A DNA stretch of 64,000 nt from Burkholderia sp. Leaf177 (GTDB taxonomy: Bacteria; Pseudomonadota; Gammaproteobacteria; Burkholderiales; Burkholderiaceae): NCBI RefSeq assembly GCF_001424345.1, contig NZ_LMPF01000026.1, positions 254,204 through 318,203 on the forward strand, given 5' to 3'. Both the position numbers and the translations under genes were made by a program. Below, one piece after another: positions 18,051-27,700 of this stretch (positions are counted from its first letter, which is position 1; each line of letters begins with the position of its first letter). The notes under the pieces were generated by a model. The model searched no databases and was not told the origin of the DNA. It saw only the letters and a program-made list of their open reading frames with translations.

Positions 18051-18862
18051 TTATCGCCAAGGATCGAATAGCGCGATTCAGAAAAATAACTCAATAATCA
18101 GACGATTAATCGCATCAGTAGTATTTACCCAAGATATTAACAAAAAGTAACTTCATACTATTGCGTGTGTTTGAATAACGAAAGCTGCGTTAATTCTGTT
18201 TCACATGAGAACAAGATTCTCGATGAACGCGTTCTCGGGGAAAGATGCAGTGCATCATTCCGTGACTGAGGAACTATTACTTATTTCAAACTCTTTCCGT
18301 CGCGTTACACGGATGAAACGTTTTTTTGCGAATATAATTCGTCTGCCTTCCGCGATCCGTAAGTAATACCTGAGCTTGCTACAAGTGGTTTAGCGTGCGG
18401 CAGGAATTACGTGTGACACGTGAATGCGGTGTTGGCGGACTTGTACGGCGGAAATGCGCTAGCCGGGTTATTGGACGCGTTCGCGCGTCCACGCCGGAAA
18501 GGCGAGCACAGACATAACGCCGCTCTAGTGTTGATGGATTGATGAAAACCCGATTCAACATTCAGGGGTTCTAATTTTTTCATCGAGTGGGTCGGTAAGA
18601 GGTCGAGAAATCCGCGCGACCTTTGAATTTATTTAGGATCACCTAGGATTTATGCGTTTACTGATGCCGGTTAAAAGGCAGGGACGTGTCATGCCTGTTT
18701 GATGGCGGAACGCATCAGAGATTCAGATTCATCAGCAACAAACGTGGTCATCGCGTTTTCAGCTTCACCTCTTTTAGTACATCGACAACGCATACGCTGG
18801 ACGGCTTCGATCGATCTTGCTGACTCCTCGGGAAAACCTGCTTTTAGCGATATATACGGACA
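18051..18862 (+). promoter_or_regulatory. Long AT-rich promoter and leader region of the secreted glycosidase
   Basis: This 812-bp stretch has no convincing gene. The first 300 bp are markedly AT-rich. A perfect TATAAT lies at 18333-18338 without a good -35, which suggests an activator-dependent start near 18345 and a 5' leader of about 500 bases. Inside it are the palindrome ACGTGT-G-ACACGT (18409-18421) and a perfect hairpin GGACGCG-TTCG-CGCGTCC (18473-18490). Nested GAGAA/TTCTC repeats lie near 18207-18238, upstream of the -10. Confidence 0.5.
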
Positions 18863-21142
18863 ATGATGAGATATTTAAGACTACTTCCGGTTGCAGCCGC
18901 AACAATGGTGGCAGCGTTTGGCGTTCAAAGCGCACAAGCGCAATCCAGCATCACAGTCTCCGGCACGCAATACAAGCTGTGTGGGCAGGAAAATGACAAC
19001 TGCAAGTTCTCGGGATCGGGCTCTGTCGTGTTTGGCGTAGTCCCACCGAATGCACCGTCCAGCATGTTGACGAGTCCGCGAAGCTTCAGCAATGGAGTGG
19101 GATGTTATGTCGGTGCGGTATCGCAATCCGATCCCGCTTACGGTTATGGCAAGTCCTGTTGGGTAAGCCTCGCGTCCACGACCACGCCTCCTGCTACCTC
19201 TACGCCCGCCACGACTCCCGCACCCAGCACGCCTGCGCCAAGCACGCCCGCACCCAGCACGCCCGCGATTACAACGCCGGTGACGGCAACGCCTGCGCCC
19301 ACGGCACCCGCAACGACAGCACCCGCCACAACCACGCCGTCTACATCTACGCCTACGCCGACCACATCGGCCATCACGTGCGGTTCGCCCACGCAAACGG
19401 CAGGCGGTTCGGGCAGCGGATTGATCAGCGCGGATACGCCGACCACGGACGGCCTGCGCATTTTCCAGAACAACGCGCCCTTCAAGCTCGCCATCACAAC
19501 GAACTCGCCGGCAGCCGATACAGTCGTGTGGTCCGTTGCAGACGCGAATGGTTCGATCAAGACGCAAGGCAGTTTCCCGGTCAAGTCCGGTGCGCAGACG
19601 AACAGCATTTCGTGTACATCGACATGGTCCGGCTACGCTGCGCTCACAGCGACCCTTCAATCGCACGGTGGCACCTTGCCGAGCAGCGGCACGCGCCCGA
19701 TGGGCATCGCGACCTTCGGCGTATTGCCGAACCTGAGCTCGGTGCTCGGCACGGTTACGTACGCGCATCAGGACCAGCACCGATTCGGCATGCAGGGCTT
19801 CAACGGCAATATCGCAGCGTTGCGTGCACTCGGGATTTCGTGGACTATTGACGATCGCCAGGTTTCCGCAATGGAACCCAATGGTCCGGACACCTACACA
19901 CCGAGCGTCAACGATCTCGACCCGTTCTACAAGGCCAATCCTGACCAGATGCGCATTGTGCGTCTCGACGGACTTCCGGCATGGGATTCGAAGACGGGTC
20001 AGTTCAACGACAGCTACTACGCACCGTCGAACATGCCTGAGTTCCAGCGATTCATGGCGAAGGTCGGGACCGACACCAGCCTGATCCGCGCCGCGAATTA
20101 TCCGAACCAGCAGAAGAACTACTATCAGGTGACGTGGGAGCCCAGCCTTGGCTGGGCGGACAGCGACGCCAACTTCGTGGCGATGTACAAGGCCGCATAC
20201 GAGGGCATCCACTCCACCGATCCGAACGCAGTGGTGATGGGCACGGGCAACCCGTTCGCCTCGAATTGCGATACGTGCACGACGGGTTATCTGAAGAAAT
20301 TCGGTGCGCTCGGACTGTGGAATTACATCGATGCAGTTTCCACGCACGGTTACTGGAACGCAGGGACGTACCCGTCGCATCCGCCTGAATTGCAGGACTC
20401 CGATCCGAACCCGGCGAACCAGGCCAACGCTCTCGACAACCAGATGACGCAGTTGCGTGCTGTCATGCAGGCAGGCAAGCCGAACATGAAGCTGTTCTTC
20501 ACGGAAGCAGGCGTGAGCTACGATCCGGGTCTCAACTACGGGCCTACCGTACCGTCGGCGAACCAGTTGTTTGCTCATGCAGCCGTCGGTGCGCGCGCTC
20601 ACATCATCACGCTGGGCGGCGGCGCGCAGGTCACGACACTGTTCTTCGGTCCCGACTACCCGGGCGAAGTGGGCTACGGATCGTTCTTCGACCTGAACAA
20701 CGCACAAGGCTCGTTCGGTGCGACGAATTTGTCGCCGAAGCCTGAAGCAATGGCGTTCGCCGCAATGACCCGCGCACTGGACGGTACGAACACGCTCGGC
20801 CGAGTCAACGGCACGCCGTCGGGGACGTTCGCCTACTCGTTCCAGCAACTTGGCAACGGCAAGGTCGTGACTGCAGCGTGGACGCATAGCAATGCGCAAT
20901 GGCCGGCAAGCAATGGCCAGTACAGCCAGACGTACACGAGCGCTTATACGCTGCAAGTCGACAATGCCGGTACGTCGGGCAACGTCACCAAGATCGATGG
21001 CTACGGAAACGTGAGCACGGTTCCCTACACCAACGGCAAGGCGACGCTGACGCTTACCGAAGTGCCGCAATACATCGTGTCGAACAACGCGACGGTTGCC
21101 AAGGCGAACTCGACGGTGCCAGTCGGATATACGGGGCAGTAA
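18863..21142 (+). CDS. Large secreted clan GH-A glycoside hydrolase with N-terminal Cys-rich module and Thr/Pro linker
   Basis: The protein has 759 residues. A signal peptide is cleaved after about residue 26. Residues 30-105 form a small module with four cysteines (40, 47, 81, 99) and the pattern C-x2-E-x3-C-x-FSG ... DP-x-YG-x-GKSCW, like modules attached to secreted carbohydrate-active enzymes. Residues 106-170 are a Thr/Pro/Ala linker with APSTP repeats. The catalytic part (about 290-645) has the probable acid/base Glu426 in VTWEPSLGW and nucleophile Glu548 in LFFTEAGVSYD, as in clan GH-A (GH39/PslG-like). A beta-sandwich tail ends the protein. It may cut an exopolysaccharide, possibly one made by the adjacent glycan genes. 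Confidence 0.85.
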   Translation: MMRYLRLLPVAAATMVAAFGVQSAQAQSSITVSGTQYKLCGQENDNCKFSGSGSVVFGVVPPNAPSSMLTSPRSFSNGVGCYVGAVSQSDPAYGYGKSCWVSLASTTTPPATSTPATTPAPSTPAPSTPAPSTPAITTPVTATPAPTAPATTAPATTTPSTSTPTPTTSAITCGSPTQTAGGSGSGLISADTPTTDGLRIFQNNAPFKLAITTNSPAADTVVWSVADANGSIKTQGSFPVKSGAQTNSISCTSTWSGYAALTATLQSHGGTLPSSGTRPMGIATFGVLPNLSSVLGTVTYAHQDQHRFGMQGFNGNIAALRALGISWTIDDRQVSAMEPNGPDTYTPSVNDLDPFYKANPDQMRIVRLDGLPAWDSKTGQFNDSYYAPSNMPEFQRFMAKVGTDTSLIRAANYPNQQKNYYQVTWEPSLGWADSDANFVAMYKAAYEGIHSTDPNAVVMGTGNPFASNCDTCTTGYLKKFGALGLWNYIDAVSTHGYWNAGTYPSHPPELQDSDPNPANQANALDNQMTQLRAVMQAGKPNMKLFFTEAGVSYDPGLNYGPTVPSANQLFAHAAVGARAHIITLGGGAQVTTLFFGPDYPGEVGYGSFFDLNNAQGSFGATNLSPKPEAMAFAAMTRALDGTNTLGRVNGTPSGTFAYSFQQLGNGKVVTAAWTHSNAQWPASNGQYSQTYTSAYTLQVDNAGTSGNVTKIDGYGNVSTVPYTNGKATLTLTEVPQYIVSNNATVAKANSTVPVGYTGQ

Positions 21143-21217
21143 GAAGCTAAGCAGTGAATCAAGAATAGCTTTTCAATGCGCCGCGAGCAGGACTGGCGGC
21201 GCATGAAGGAAGCTTTG

Positions 21218-21254
21218 AATGCCTCGTGGATAAATACACGAGGCATTTTTTTTG
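21218..21254 (+). terminator. Intrinsic terminator after the glycosidase gene
   Basis: An 11-bp perfect stem (21218-21228 with 21237-21247, AATGCCTCGTG) with an 8-base loop is followed by a run of T. It is a strong Rho-independent terminator for the plus-strand gene ending at 21142. Confidence 0.9.
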
Positions 21255-21279
21255 TTTAAGCGAGCGCGGGTGCCAAAGA

Positions 21280-21318
21280 AAAAAGCCCCGAATCTCTTGG
21301 GCAGATTCAGGGCCGACC
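21280..21318 (-). terminator. Minus-strand hairpin terminator
   Basis: Read on the minus strand, GCCCTGAATCT pairs with AGATTCGGGGC with one mismatch and runs into TTTTTTC. It faces the glycosidase terminator and probably ends transcripts from the LysR gene at 21522. Between it and that gene I see no gene, only the short tandem repeat listed separately. Confidence 0.65.
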
Positions 21319-21475
21319 GTGAAGAGACAAGGAGAGGAGTGATCTCCACGGTAAAAGATGTAGTGCAGAGGCTGTACAACGCCGTTGCATTGATCGTTAC
21401 CTTAAACAAAACCAGAGCGTAGATAAATACGCCAGAAGCGAATTGATTCTTCCGATGTAACGAACAATCGAAGCC

Positions 21476-21515
21476 TAAGTCTCTTAAGCCCCTAAGTCTC
21501 TTAAGCCCCTAAGTC
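21476..21515. repeat. 17-bp tandem repeat, two full copies plus a partial
   Basis: TAAGTCTCTTAAGCCCC occurs at 21476-21492 and 21493-21509 and begins again at 21510. Each unit contains a CTTAAG palindrome. It ends 7 bases before the LysR stop codon. It may be a slippage-derived minisatellite rather than a binding site. Confidence 0.75.
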
Positions 21516-21521
21516 CTCAGG

Positions 21522-22532
21522 TCATGCAAACGCTTCGGCAGGCGCGTCTGTAACTCTTGGACTCGCATAGGGCGCCATGTCGTAGTGCGTGTCCGTGAGA
21601 ACACATCGGCCTTGCTGATCGACATCGTTCGACATCAACGGGCAGTTCTCGAACAACATCGCAATCCATTCAACGAACACGCGAACCTTGGGCGCAAGGT
21701 GCCGGTTGTGCGGATAGACCGCCGCAATCGGCATGGGCGCGGGTTTCCATTGCGGCAATACTTCCACTAGCGCGCCCGAGCGCAAATGCGGCAGCAGCAT
21801 GAATCGAGGTGACTGGATAATGCCCGCACCCTTTACGCCGCACATCACATAAGCGTCGCCGTCATTCACCGCAAGCGTGCCGCGCATCTTGACCGACGTT
21901 GTTTGCTGCTCGACCACAAAACTCATTTCATTCATGCGCCCGGTGCCGCTCGAGAAATACTGCACGGCTTGATGCTGTCGCAGGTTGTCCAGACTCGTGG
22001 GCTCCCCATATTGTTCGATATAAGCGGGACTCGCCGCCGTCAGCGTCTGAAGCACACCTAGCCGCCGCGCCACGAGACTCGAATCTTCAAGCTCACCAAC
22101 CCGAATCGCGCAATCGACGCCTTCCTGCACGAGGTCCACGGGTTTATCGCCGAAGCCGACCATCAAGTCGATGTCCGGGTAACGCTCGCGAAACTCCAGC
22201 AATCGCGGCATCACGATCAGACGGCCGACGGAGCCGGGCATATCGATCCGCAGCTTGCCACGCGGTCCCTTGCCGGTATTCGATAACGCGTCTTCAGTCT
22301 CGTCTATTTCCGCGAGAATCCGCACGCAGCGCTCGTAGTATTCCGCACCCTCGGGCGTGAGATTCAGGCGCCGGGTCGTGCGTTGCATCAGGCGCACTCT
22401 CAAGTGCGCTTCGAGGTTCTTGATGATCGTCGTGGTGGACGCGTGGGGCAGATTCAGCGAGTCGGCCGCGCGCGAAAAACTGTTCATCTCCACGATCTTC
22501 GTGAACACCTGCATTGCCTGTAGACGGTCCAT
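21522..22532 (-). CDS. ceoR: LysR regulator of the adjacent RND pump (CeoR/BpeT-like)
   Basis: The protein has 336 residues. The N-terminal helix-turn-helix is MDRLQAMQVFTKIVEMNSFS followed by LPHASTTTIIKNLEAHLRVR, with an effector domain from about 90 to 300. The C-terminal tail of about 40 residues is longer than usual for LysR proteins, as in the CeoR/BpeT/MexT group. It is divergent from llpE and the pump genes, the same order as B. cenocepacia ceoR-llpE-ceoAB-opcM. In that system the regulator activates the pump in response to salicylate. The assignment here rests on gene order and family. Confidence 0.82.
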   Translation of the reverse strand: MDRLQAMQVFTKIVEMNSFSRAADSLNLPHASTTTIIKNLEAHLRVRLMQRTTRRLNLTPEGAEYYERCVRILAEIDETEDALSNTGKGPRGKLRIDMPGSVGRLIVMPRLLEFRERYPDIDLMVGFGDKPVDLVQEGVDCAIRVGELEDSSLVARRLGVLQTLTAASPAYIEQYGEPTSLDNLRQHQAVQYFSSGTGRMNEMSFVVEQQTTSVKMRGTLAVNDGDAYVMCGVKGAGIIQSPRFMLLPHLRSGALVEVLPQWKPAPMPIAAVYPHNRHLAPKVRVFVEWIAMLFENCPLMSNDVDQQGRCVLTDTHYDMAPYASPRVTDAPAEAFA

Positions 22533-22714
22533 GTTGTCTCACTTTTTCAAGCAGAAATGGGCAGGTTCGATCGCGCGGGTTCGTGATGGAGTCCCGATTG
22601 TTCCAAGCGAGCGAATTGTGTTCTGGATTATAACCATTTATCAGAATTGCGCTGAAGTCCACAATGCGCTACATCGCAACTTTGGTGGAATGACGCTTAC
22701 ACGTCACACGAAAC

Positions 22715-23530
22715 ATGCAATCGACGAGGGATTCGACGCTTAGCATCGAAGAGGTTTCAATTACGGGTCACGCGCAGCTTATTCGCTTGCGCAGTTATCG
22801 CCCGGCGTCCAAGGGCGCGCTCTTGCCGATCGTCATCTATTTCCATGGAGGCGGTTTTGTCCGCGGATCGCTGGACGTGGCGGAAGCCGCCGCGACGGCG
22901 ATTGCCCGCGAAACGCCGGCCTGGGTTGTATCGGTCGGTTATTCCCTCTCGCCCGCATTTCCGTTTCCCGCGGCGCTTGAAGATGGTTATCGCGCAACGC
23001 AATGGGTGGTCGCGAACGCTCGTGCGCAAGGTGCCGACGCTAGGCGGATCGGCGTTGCAGGTCACGACGCAGGCGGCAATCTCGCAACGTGCCTTGCGGC
23101 GGTCGCGCGTGATCGGGGTGAGTTCGTTTTTGCTGCTCAAGCGCTGCTTGCGCCTCTGCTCGATCCAAGCATGACGCGCATGGCCGATGAAAAAGAAATC
23201 GTCGATCCCGATTTAGGTGCAAACGAATGCGCGCAGTGCTACCGCGCTTATTTGCCTAATGCATCGCAATGGTTGCATCCGTATGCAGCACCCATTGAAT
23301 CGCGGCGGCTTGCCGGTTTGCCGCCTGCACTTATTGCAAGCGCGCAGCACGACTTGTTGCATGTGGAAGCCGAGAAATACGCGAGCGAGCTCATTGCTGC
23401 AGGCGTGCCGACCGAAGTCACGCGGCATCGCAATGCATCGCACCACGAACTTGGTACGCATCCGGCCGCGCTCGCCGATGTCGTGAGTTTCTTTAGAAAG
23501 CGGCTGCCTGCCAAAGCGCAGAAGCGTTGA
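22715..23530 (+). CDS. llpE: LlpE-like alpha/beta hydrolase with Asp in the nucleophile position
   Basis: The protein has 271 residues of the hormone-sensitive-lipase type. The HGGG oxyanion loop is at 44-47, the expected acid Asp213 is in SAQHDLLHVEAE and the expected His is at 243-244. The nucleophile elbow, normally GDSAGG, reads GHDAGG at 116-121, so Asp118 replaces the catalytic Ser. Ordinary esterase chemistry is therefore doubtful. It lies between the LysR regulator and the adaptor gene, as llpE does in the Burkholderia ceo operon, where it is not required for resistance. It is probably the first gene of the pump operon. Confidence 0.82.
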   Translation: MQSTRDSTLSIEEVSITGHAQLIRLRSYRPASKGALLPIVIYFHGGGFVRGSLDVAEAAATAIARETPAWVVSVGYSLSPAFPFPAALEDGYRATQWVVANARAQGADARRIGVAGHDAGGNLATCLAAVARDRGEFVFAAQALLAPLLDPSMTRMADEKEIVDPDLGANECAQCYRAYLPNASQWLHPYAAPIESRRLAGLPPALIASAQHDLLHVEAEKYASELIAAGVPTEVTRHRNASHHELGTHPAALADVVSFFRKRLPAKAQKR

Positions 23531-23562
23531 GCCATCTTGGCGATTTAACTCGGAGCAAAAAA

Positions 23563-24759
23563 ATGTCTATTCAAATGTCCAAGCCGCGAAAACGCAAATA
23601 TGCTGTGCTAGGCGTAGCGCTGGTTCTTATCGGAGCCGGTTCGCTTGCCGCATTTCATGGTCATGGCGACTCGCCTGTCAATGCCGCGGTTGCAGCGGCG
23701 AGCGCGGCGCCGCCGACTGAGGTGGACGTCGCGGCTGTCGTCGCTAAATCCATAACGGATTATCAAAGCTATTCGGGGCGTCTCGAAGCAATCGATAAAG
23801 TCGAAATCCGGCCGCTGGTTCCCGGCACTATCGTAGCGGTGCACTTCAAGGACGGCGCGTTGGTCAAGAAGGGCGACCCGCTGTTCACAATCGATCCGCG
23901 TCCTTATGTGGCGGAGGTGGATCGTGCGTCGGCGCAATTGGCCGCGGCCCAGGCACGCAACGGCTATACGTCCACCGATGCAGCGCGCGCCGACCGTCTG
24001 CTTGCCGATAACGCCATTGCCAAGCGCGATTACGACCTGGCGCAAAACGCCGCGCGCGAAGCGCAGGCCAATCTCAAAAGCGCGCAAGCGGCGCTCGAAA
24101 CGGCGCGTATCAATCTTGGTTATACGAATATCGTGGCGCCCGTAGCAGGTCGCGTATCGCGTGCCGAGATGACCGTAGGCAACATCGTTTCCACCGGGGC
24201 GAGCGCGCCGTTGCTGACCACGCTGGTTTCGGTTTCGCCCATCTATGCATCCTTCGATGTCGACGAGCAAACGTACTTGCGTTATCTCAGCCACGACTCG
24301 CGTACGAGCGTTCCTGTGTCGCTCGGACTCGCAAACGAAGACGGTTATTCGCGCGATGGCCGAGTGGATTCGGTCGACAATCGCCTCGATACAGGTTCTG
24401 GAACCATCCGCGTGCGCGCGCGTTTTGACAATGGCGACGGCGCACTGTTGCCCGGGCTCTATGCACGTGTGAAAGTTGGCGGCGGCGCGCCGCATGCAGC
24501 GGTGCTCGTCGACGACGCAGCTATCGGCACGGATCAAGACAAGAAGTTCGTGATGGTCGTCGATAAAGACAACCGCGCGCAATACCGCGAAGTCACACTC
24601 GGCACGCAAAGCGAAGGGCTGCGCGTGATCGTCAAGGGGTTGCAGCCCGGCGAGCGGATCGTGGTCAACGGCTTGCAGCGCGTGCGCCCCAATGACGTGA
24701 TCAAGCCGAATGCCGTAGCCATGTCGAGCACATCGCCTACGCCCAGGAACGCTTCGTAA
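23563..24759 (+). CDS. ceoA: RND efflux periplasmic adaptor subunit (CeoA/BpeE/MexE-like)
   Basis: The protein has 398 residues. After an N-terminal membrane anchor (KYAVLGVALVLIGAGSLAAF) come the barrel-sandwich half-motif GRLEAIDKVEIRPLVPGTIV, a coiled-coil hairpin at about 115-185 (RASAQLAAAQARNGYTSTDA onward), the second lipoyl half INLGYTNIVAPVAGRVSRAE and a beta-barrel/MP domain. It links the RND permease to the outer-membrane channel. There is no lipobox, unlike MexA. The ATG at 23563 has CGGAG upstream. It lies 32 bases after llpE and 32 before the permease. Confidence 0.93.
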   Translation: MSIQMSKPRKRKYAVLGVALVLIGAGSLAAFHGHGDSPVNAAVAAASAAPPTEVDVAAVVAKSITDYQSYSGRLEAIDKVEIRPLVPGTIVAVHFKDGALVKKGDPLFTIDPRPYVAEVDRASAQLAAAQARNGYTSTDAARADRLLADNAIAKRDYDLAQNAAREAQANLKSAQAALETARINLGYTNIVAPVAGRVSRAEMTVGNIVSTGASAPLLTTLVSVSPIYASFDVDEQTYLRYLSHDSRTSVPVSLGLANEDGYSRDGRVDSVDNRLDTGSGTIRVRARFDNGDGALLPGLYARVKVGGGAPHAAVLVDDAAIGTDQDKKFVMVVDKDNRAQYREVTLGTQSEGLRVIVKGLQPGERIVVNGLQRVRPNDVIKPNAVAMSSTSPTPRNAS

Positions 24760-24791
24760 GAAGTGTTTCCAACGCAGATAAAGATACCGTC

Positions 24792-27700
24792 ATGAACATC
24801 TCCAAGTTTTTTATCGACCGCCCGATTTTCGCGGGCGTGTTGTCGATGATCATCCTCCTTGCCGGGGTGATCGCCATGTTCAACTTGCCGATCTCCGAAT
24901 ATCCGGAGGTCGTGCCGCCATCGGTGATTGTGAACGCGCAATATCCGGGCGCCAATCCGAAGGTGATAGCAGAGACGGTCGCGTCACCGCTCGAAGAGCA
25001 GATCAATGGCGTTGAGAACATGCTGTACATGCAGTCGCAGGCGAATAGCGACGGCAAGCTGACGCTGACGGTCACCTTCAAGCTCGGCATGGACCCGGAC
25101 AAAGCGCAGCAACTCGTGCAGAACCGCGTATCGCAAGCGTTGCCGCGTTTGCCCGAAGACGTGACGCGTCTTGGCGTGACGACCATCAAGTCGTCGCCCA
25201 CGCTTACGATGGTCGTGCACCTGATCTCCCCGAATGACCGCTATGAGGGCACCTATCTTCGCAACTATGCGCTGATTAACGTCAAGGACCGGCTCGAACG
25301 GATTCAAGGTGTCGGGCAGGTCGATTTGTGGGGCGCGGGTGACTACTCCATGCGTGTATGGCTCGACCCGTTGAAGGTCGCGCAACGCAACATGACCGCT
25401 ACCGACGTAGTCAACGCAATCCGCGAACAGAACGTGCAAGTCGCGGCAGGCGTGATCGGATCGTCGCCGACCTTGCCCGGCGTTCCGCTGCAATTGAACG
25501 TCAATACGCAAGGACGCTTGCAGACCGAAGCGGAATTCCGTGACATCGTGTTGAAGACTGCTCCCGATGGTGCCGTTACGCATTTGCGCGATGTCGCGCG
25601 CGTGGAGCTTGCCGCATCGGACTATGCACGCCGGTCCTTGCTCAACAACAAGTCTGCAGTTGCACTAACGATCTTCCAGCAACCGGGCGCAAATTCGCTG
25701 CAAATTTCCGACGAAGTGCGCAAGACCATGAAGGAGCTTCAAGTCGATATGCCTCCGGGCGTGAAGTACGACATAGTTTATGACCCGACGCAGTTCGTGC
25801 GATCGAGTATCGATGCGGTGATTCATACGCTGCTGGAAGCCATTTCGCTGGTCGTGCTGGTCGTGATCGTTTTCCTGCAGACATGGCGTGCGTCGATCAT
25901 TCCGTTGCTTGCAGTGCCTGTGTCGATTGTCGGGACCTTTTCCCTGCTGCTCGCATTCGGATTCTCGATCAATGCGTTGTCGCTGTTCGGCATGGTGCTT
26001 GCCATCGGCATTGTGGTCGATGATGCAATCGTGGTCGTGGAAAACGTCGAGCGCAACATCTCTTCCGGTTTGTCAGCGCGTGACGCCACGTATCAGGCCA
26101 TGCAGGAGGTAAGCGGGCCGATCATCGCGATTGCGTTGACGCTGGTCGCGGTGTTCGTGCCGCTTGCGTTCATGTCGGGCCTGACGGGTCAGTTCTACAA
26201 ACAGTTCGCAATGACCATCGCGATCTCCACGGTAATCTCGGCCTTCAACTCGCTGACTCTGTCACCGGCATTGGCTGCACTTTTGCTGAAGGGACACGAT
26301 CAACCCAAGGACTGGCTCACGCGCGGCATGGACCGCGTTTTCGGTGGTTTCTTCCGCCTGTTCAACAAGGTCTTTCATCGCGGTTCGGAGAGTTATAGCA
26401 GGGGCGTGTCCACTATCGTGAATCGCAAGGCGCTGATCCTCGGCATCTATGCAGTGTTGCTCGGGGGCGCAGTGCTCATGGGCAAGATCGTTCCGGGTGG
26501 TTTTGTGCCCGCGCAGGACAAACAATATCTCGTGGGTATCGTCCAGTTGCCTAACGGGGCATCGCTTGATCGCACGGAACAAATCGTTCGGCAGATGGGC
26601 GAGATCAGCAAGGATGTGCCGGGCGCGATTTCGGCTGTGCAATTTCCCGGCTTGTCGATCAACGGCTTCACCAACTCATCGAGCGCAGCCGTCATTTTCT
26701 TCGGCTTGACGCCTTTCGACGAACGCAAGTCGAGCTCGATCACGGCCGCCAATGTCGCGGCTGAACTCAACAAGCGCTTCTCGACCATCAAGGGCGCATT
26801 CATTGCGGTGTTTCCGCCGCCGCCGGTGCTTGGACTCGGAACGTTGGGCGGTTTCAAGTTACAGATCGAGGATCATCAAGCACTGGGCTATTCCGCCTTG
26901 AACGATGCAACGCAGGCGTTCATCAAACGTGCAGCACAGACGCCGGAACTCGGGCCATCGTTTTCCAGCTATCAGATCAACGTGCCGCAACTCAACGTCG
27001 ATCTGGATCGTGTGAAGGCGAAGCAACTGGGTGTATCGGTCACCGATGTATTCAGCACCATGCAGGTGTATCTCGGATCGTTTTACGTGAACGACTTCAA
27101 CAAGTTCGGACGCGTGTATCAAGTGCGTGTGCAGGCGGATGCGCCATTCCGGTCGAGCGCGGAAGACATCGGTTTGCTGAAGACGCGCAACGCAAATGGC
27201 GACATGGTGCCGCTGTCATCGCTCGTGAAGGTGACGCCGACGTTCGGTCCGGAAATGGTCGTGCGTTACAACGGCTATACCGCCGCCGATATCAACGGCG
27301 GTCCTGCTCCCGGGTATTCGTCAGGCCAGGCGCAAGCTGCAATTGCGCGTATTGCCGCCGAAACGCTGCCGCGCGGGTTCAAGTTCGAATGGACGGACCT
27401 CACGTATCAGCAGGAACTGGCCGGCAACGCGGCGCTTGTGGTATTCCCGATCAGCGTGCTGCTCGTGTATCTCGTGCTCGCTGCGTTGTATGAAAGCCTG
27501 ACCTTGCCGCTCGCCGTGATCCTGATTGTCCCGATGAGCATTTTCTCCGCGCTGCTCGGCGTCTGGCTCACGCATGGCGACAACAACATCTTCACGCAGA
27601 TCGGTTTGATGGTGCTCGTAGGGCTGTCGGCGAAGAACGCAATTTTGATTGTGGAGTTTGCGAGGGAGCTTGAAATGCAGGGGCGCACGATCATCGAGGC

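Noticed and set aside
19195..19375. Short repeated DNA units in the glycosidase gene, considered as a CRISPR-like or regulatory array
   Set aside because: They are in frame and encode the APSTP/TTP linker; spacers are absent.
18881..21070. A 729-codon open frame antisense to the glycosidase
   Set aside because: The plus strand has a signal peptide, catalytic motifs and a terminator. The antisense frame is Arg/Cys-rich low-complexity protein and follows from the high-GC third positions.
21173..21409. A 78-codon minus-strand frame between the glycosidase and the LysR gene
   Set aside because: It crosses two terminators and has no conserved features.
23608..24609. A 333-codon frame antisense to the adaptor gene
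   Set aside because: The sense frame is a complete RND adaptor; the antisense product shows no family features.
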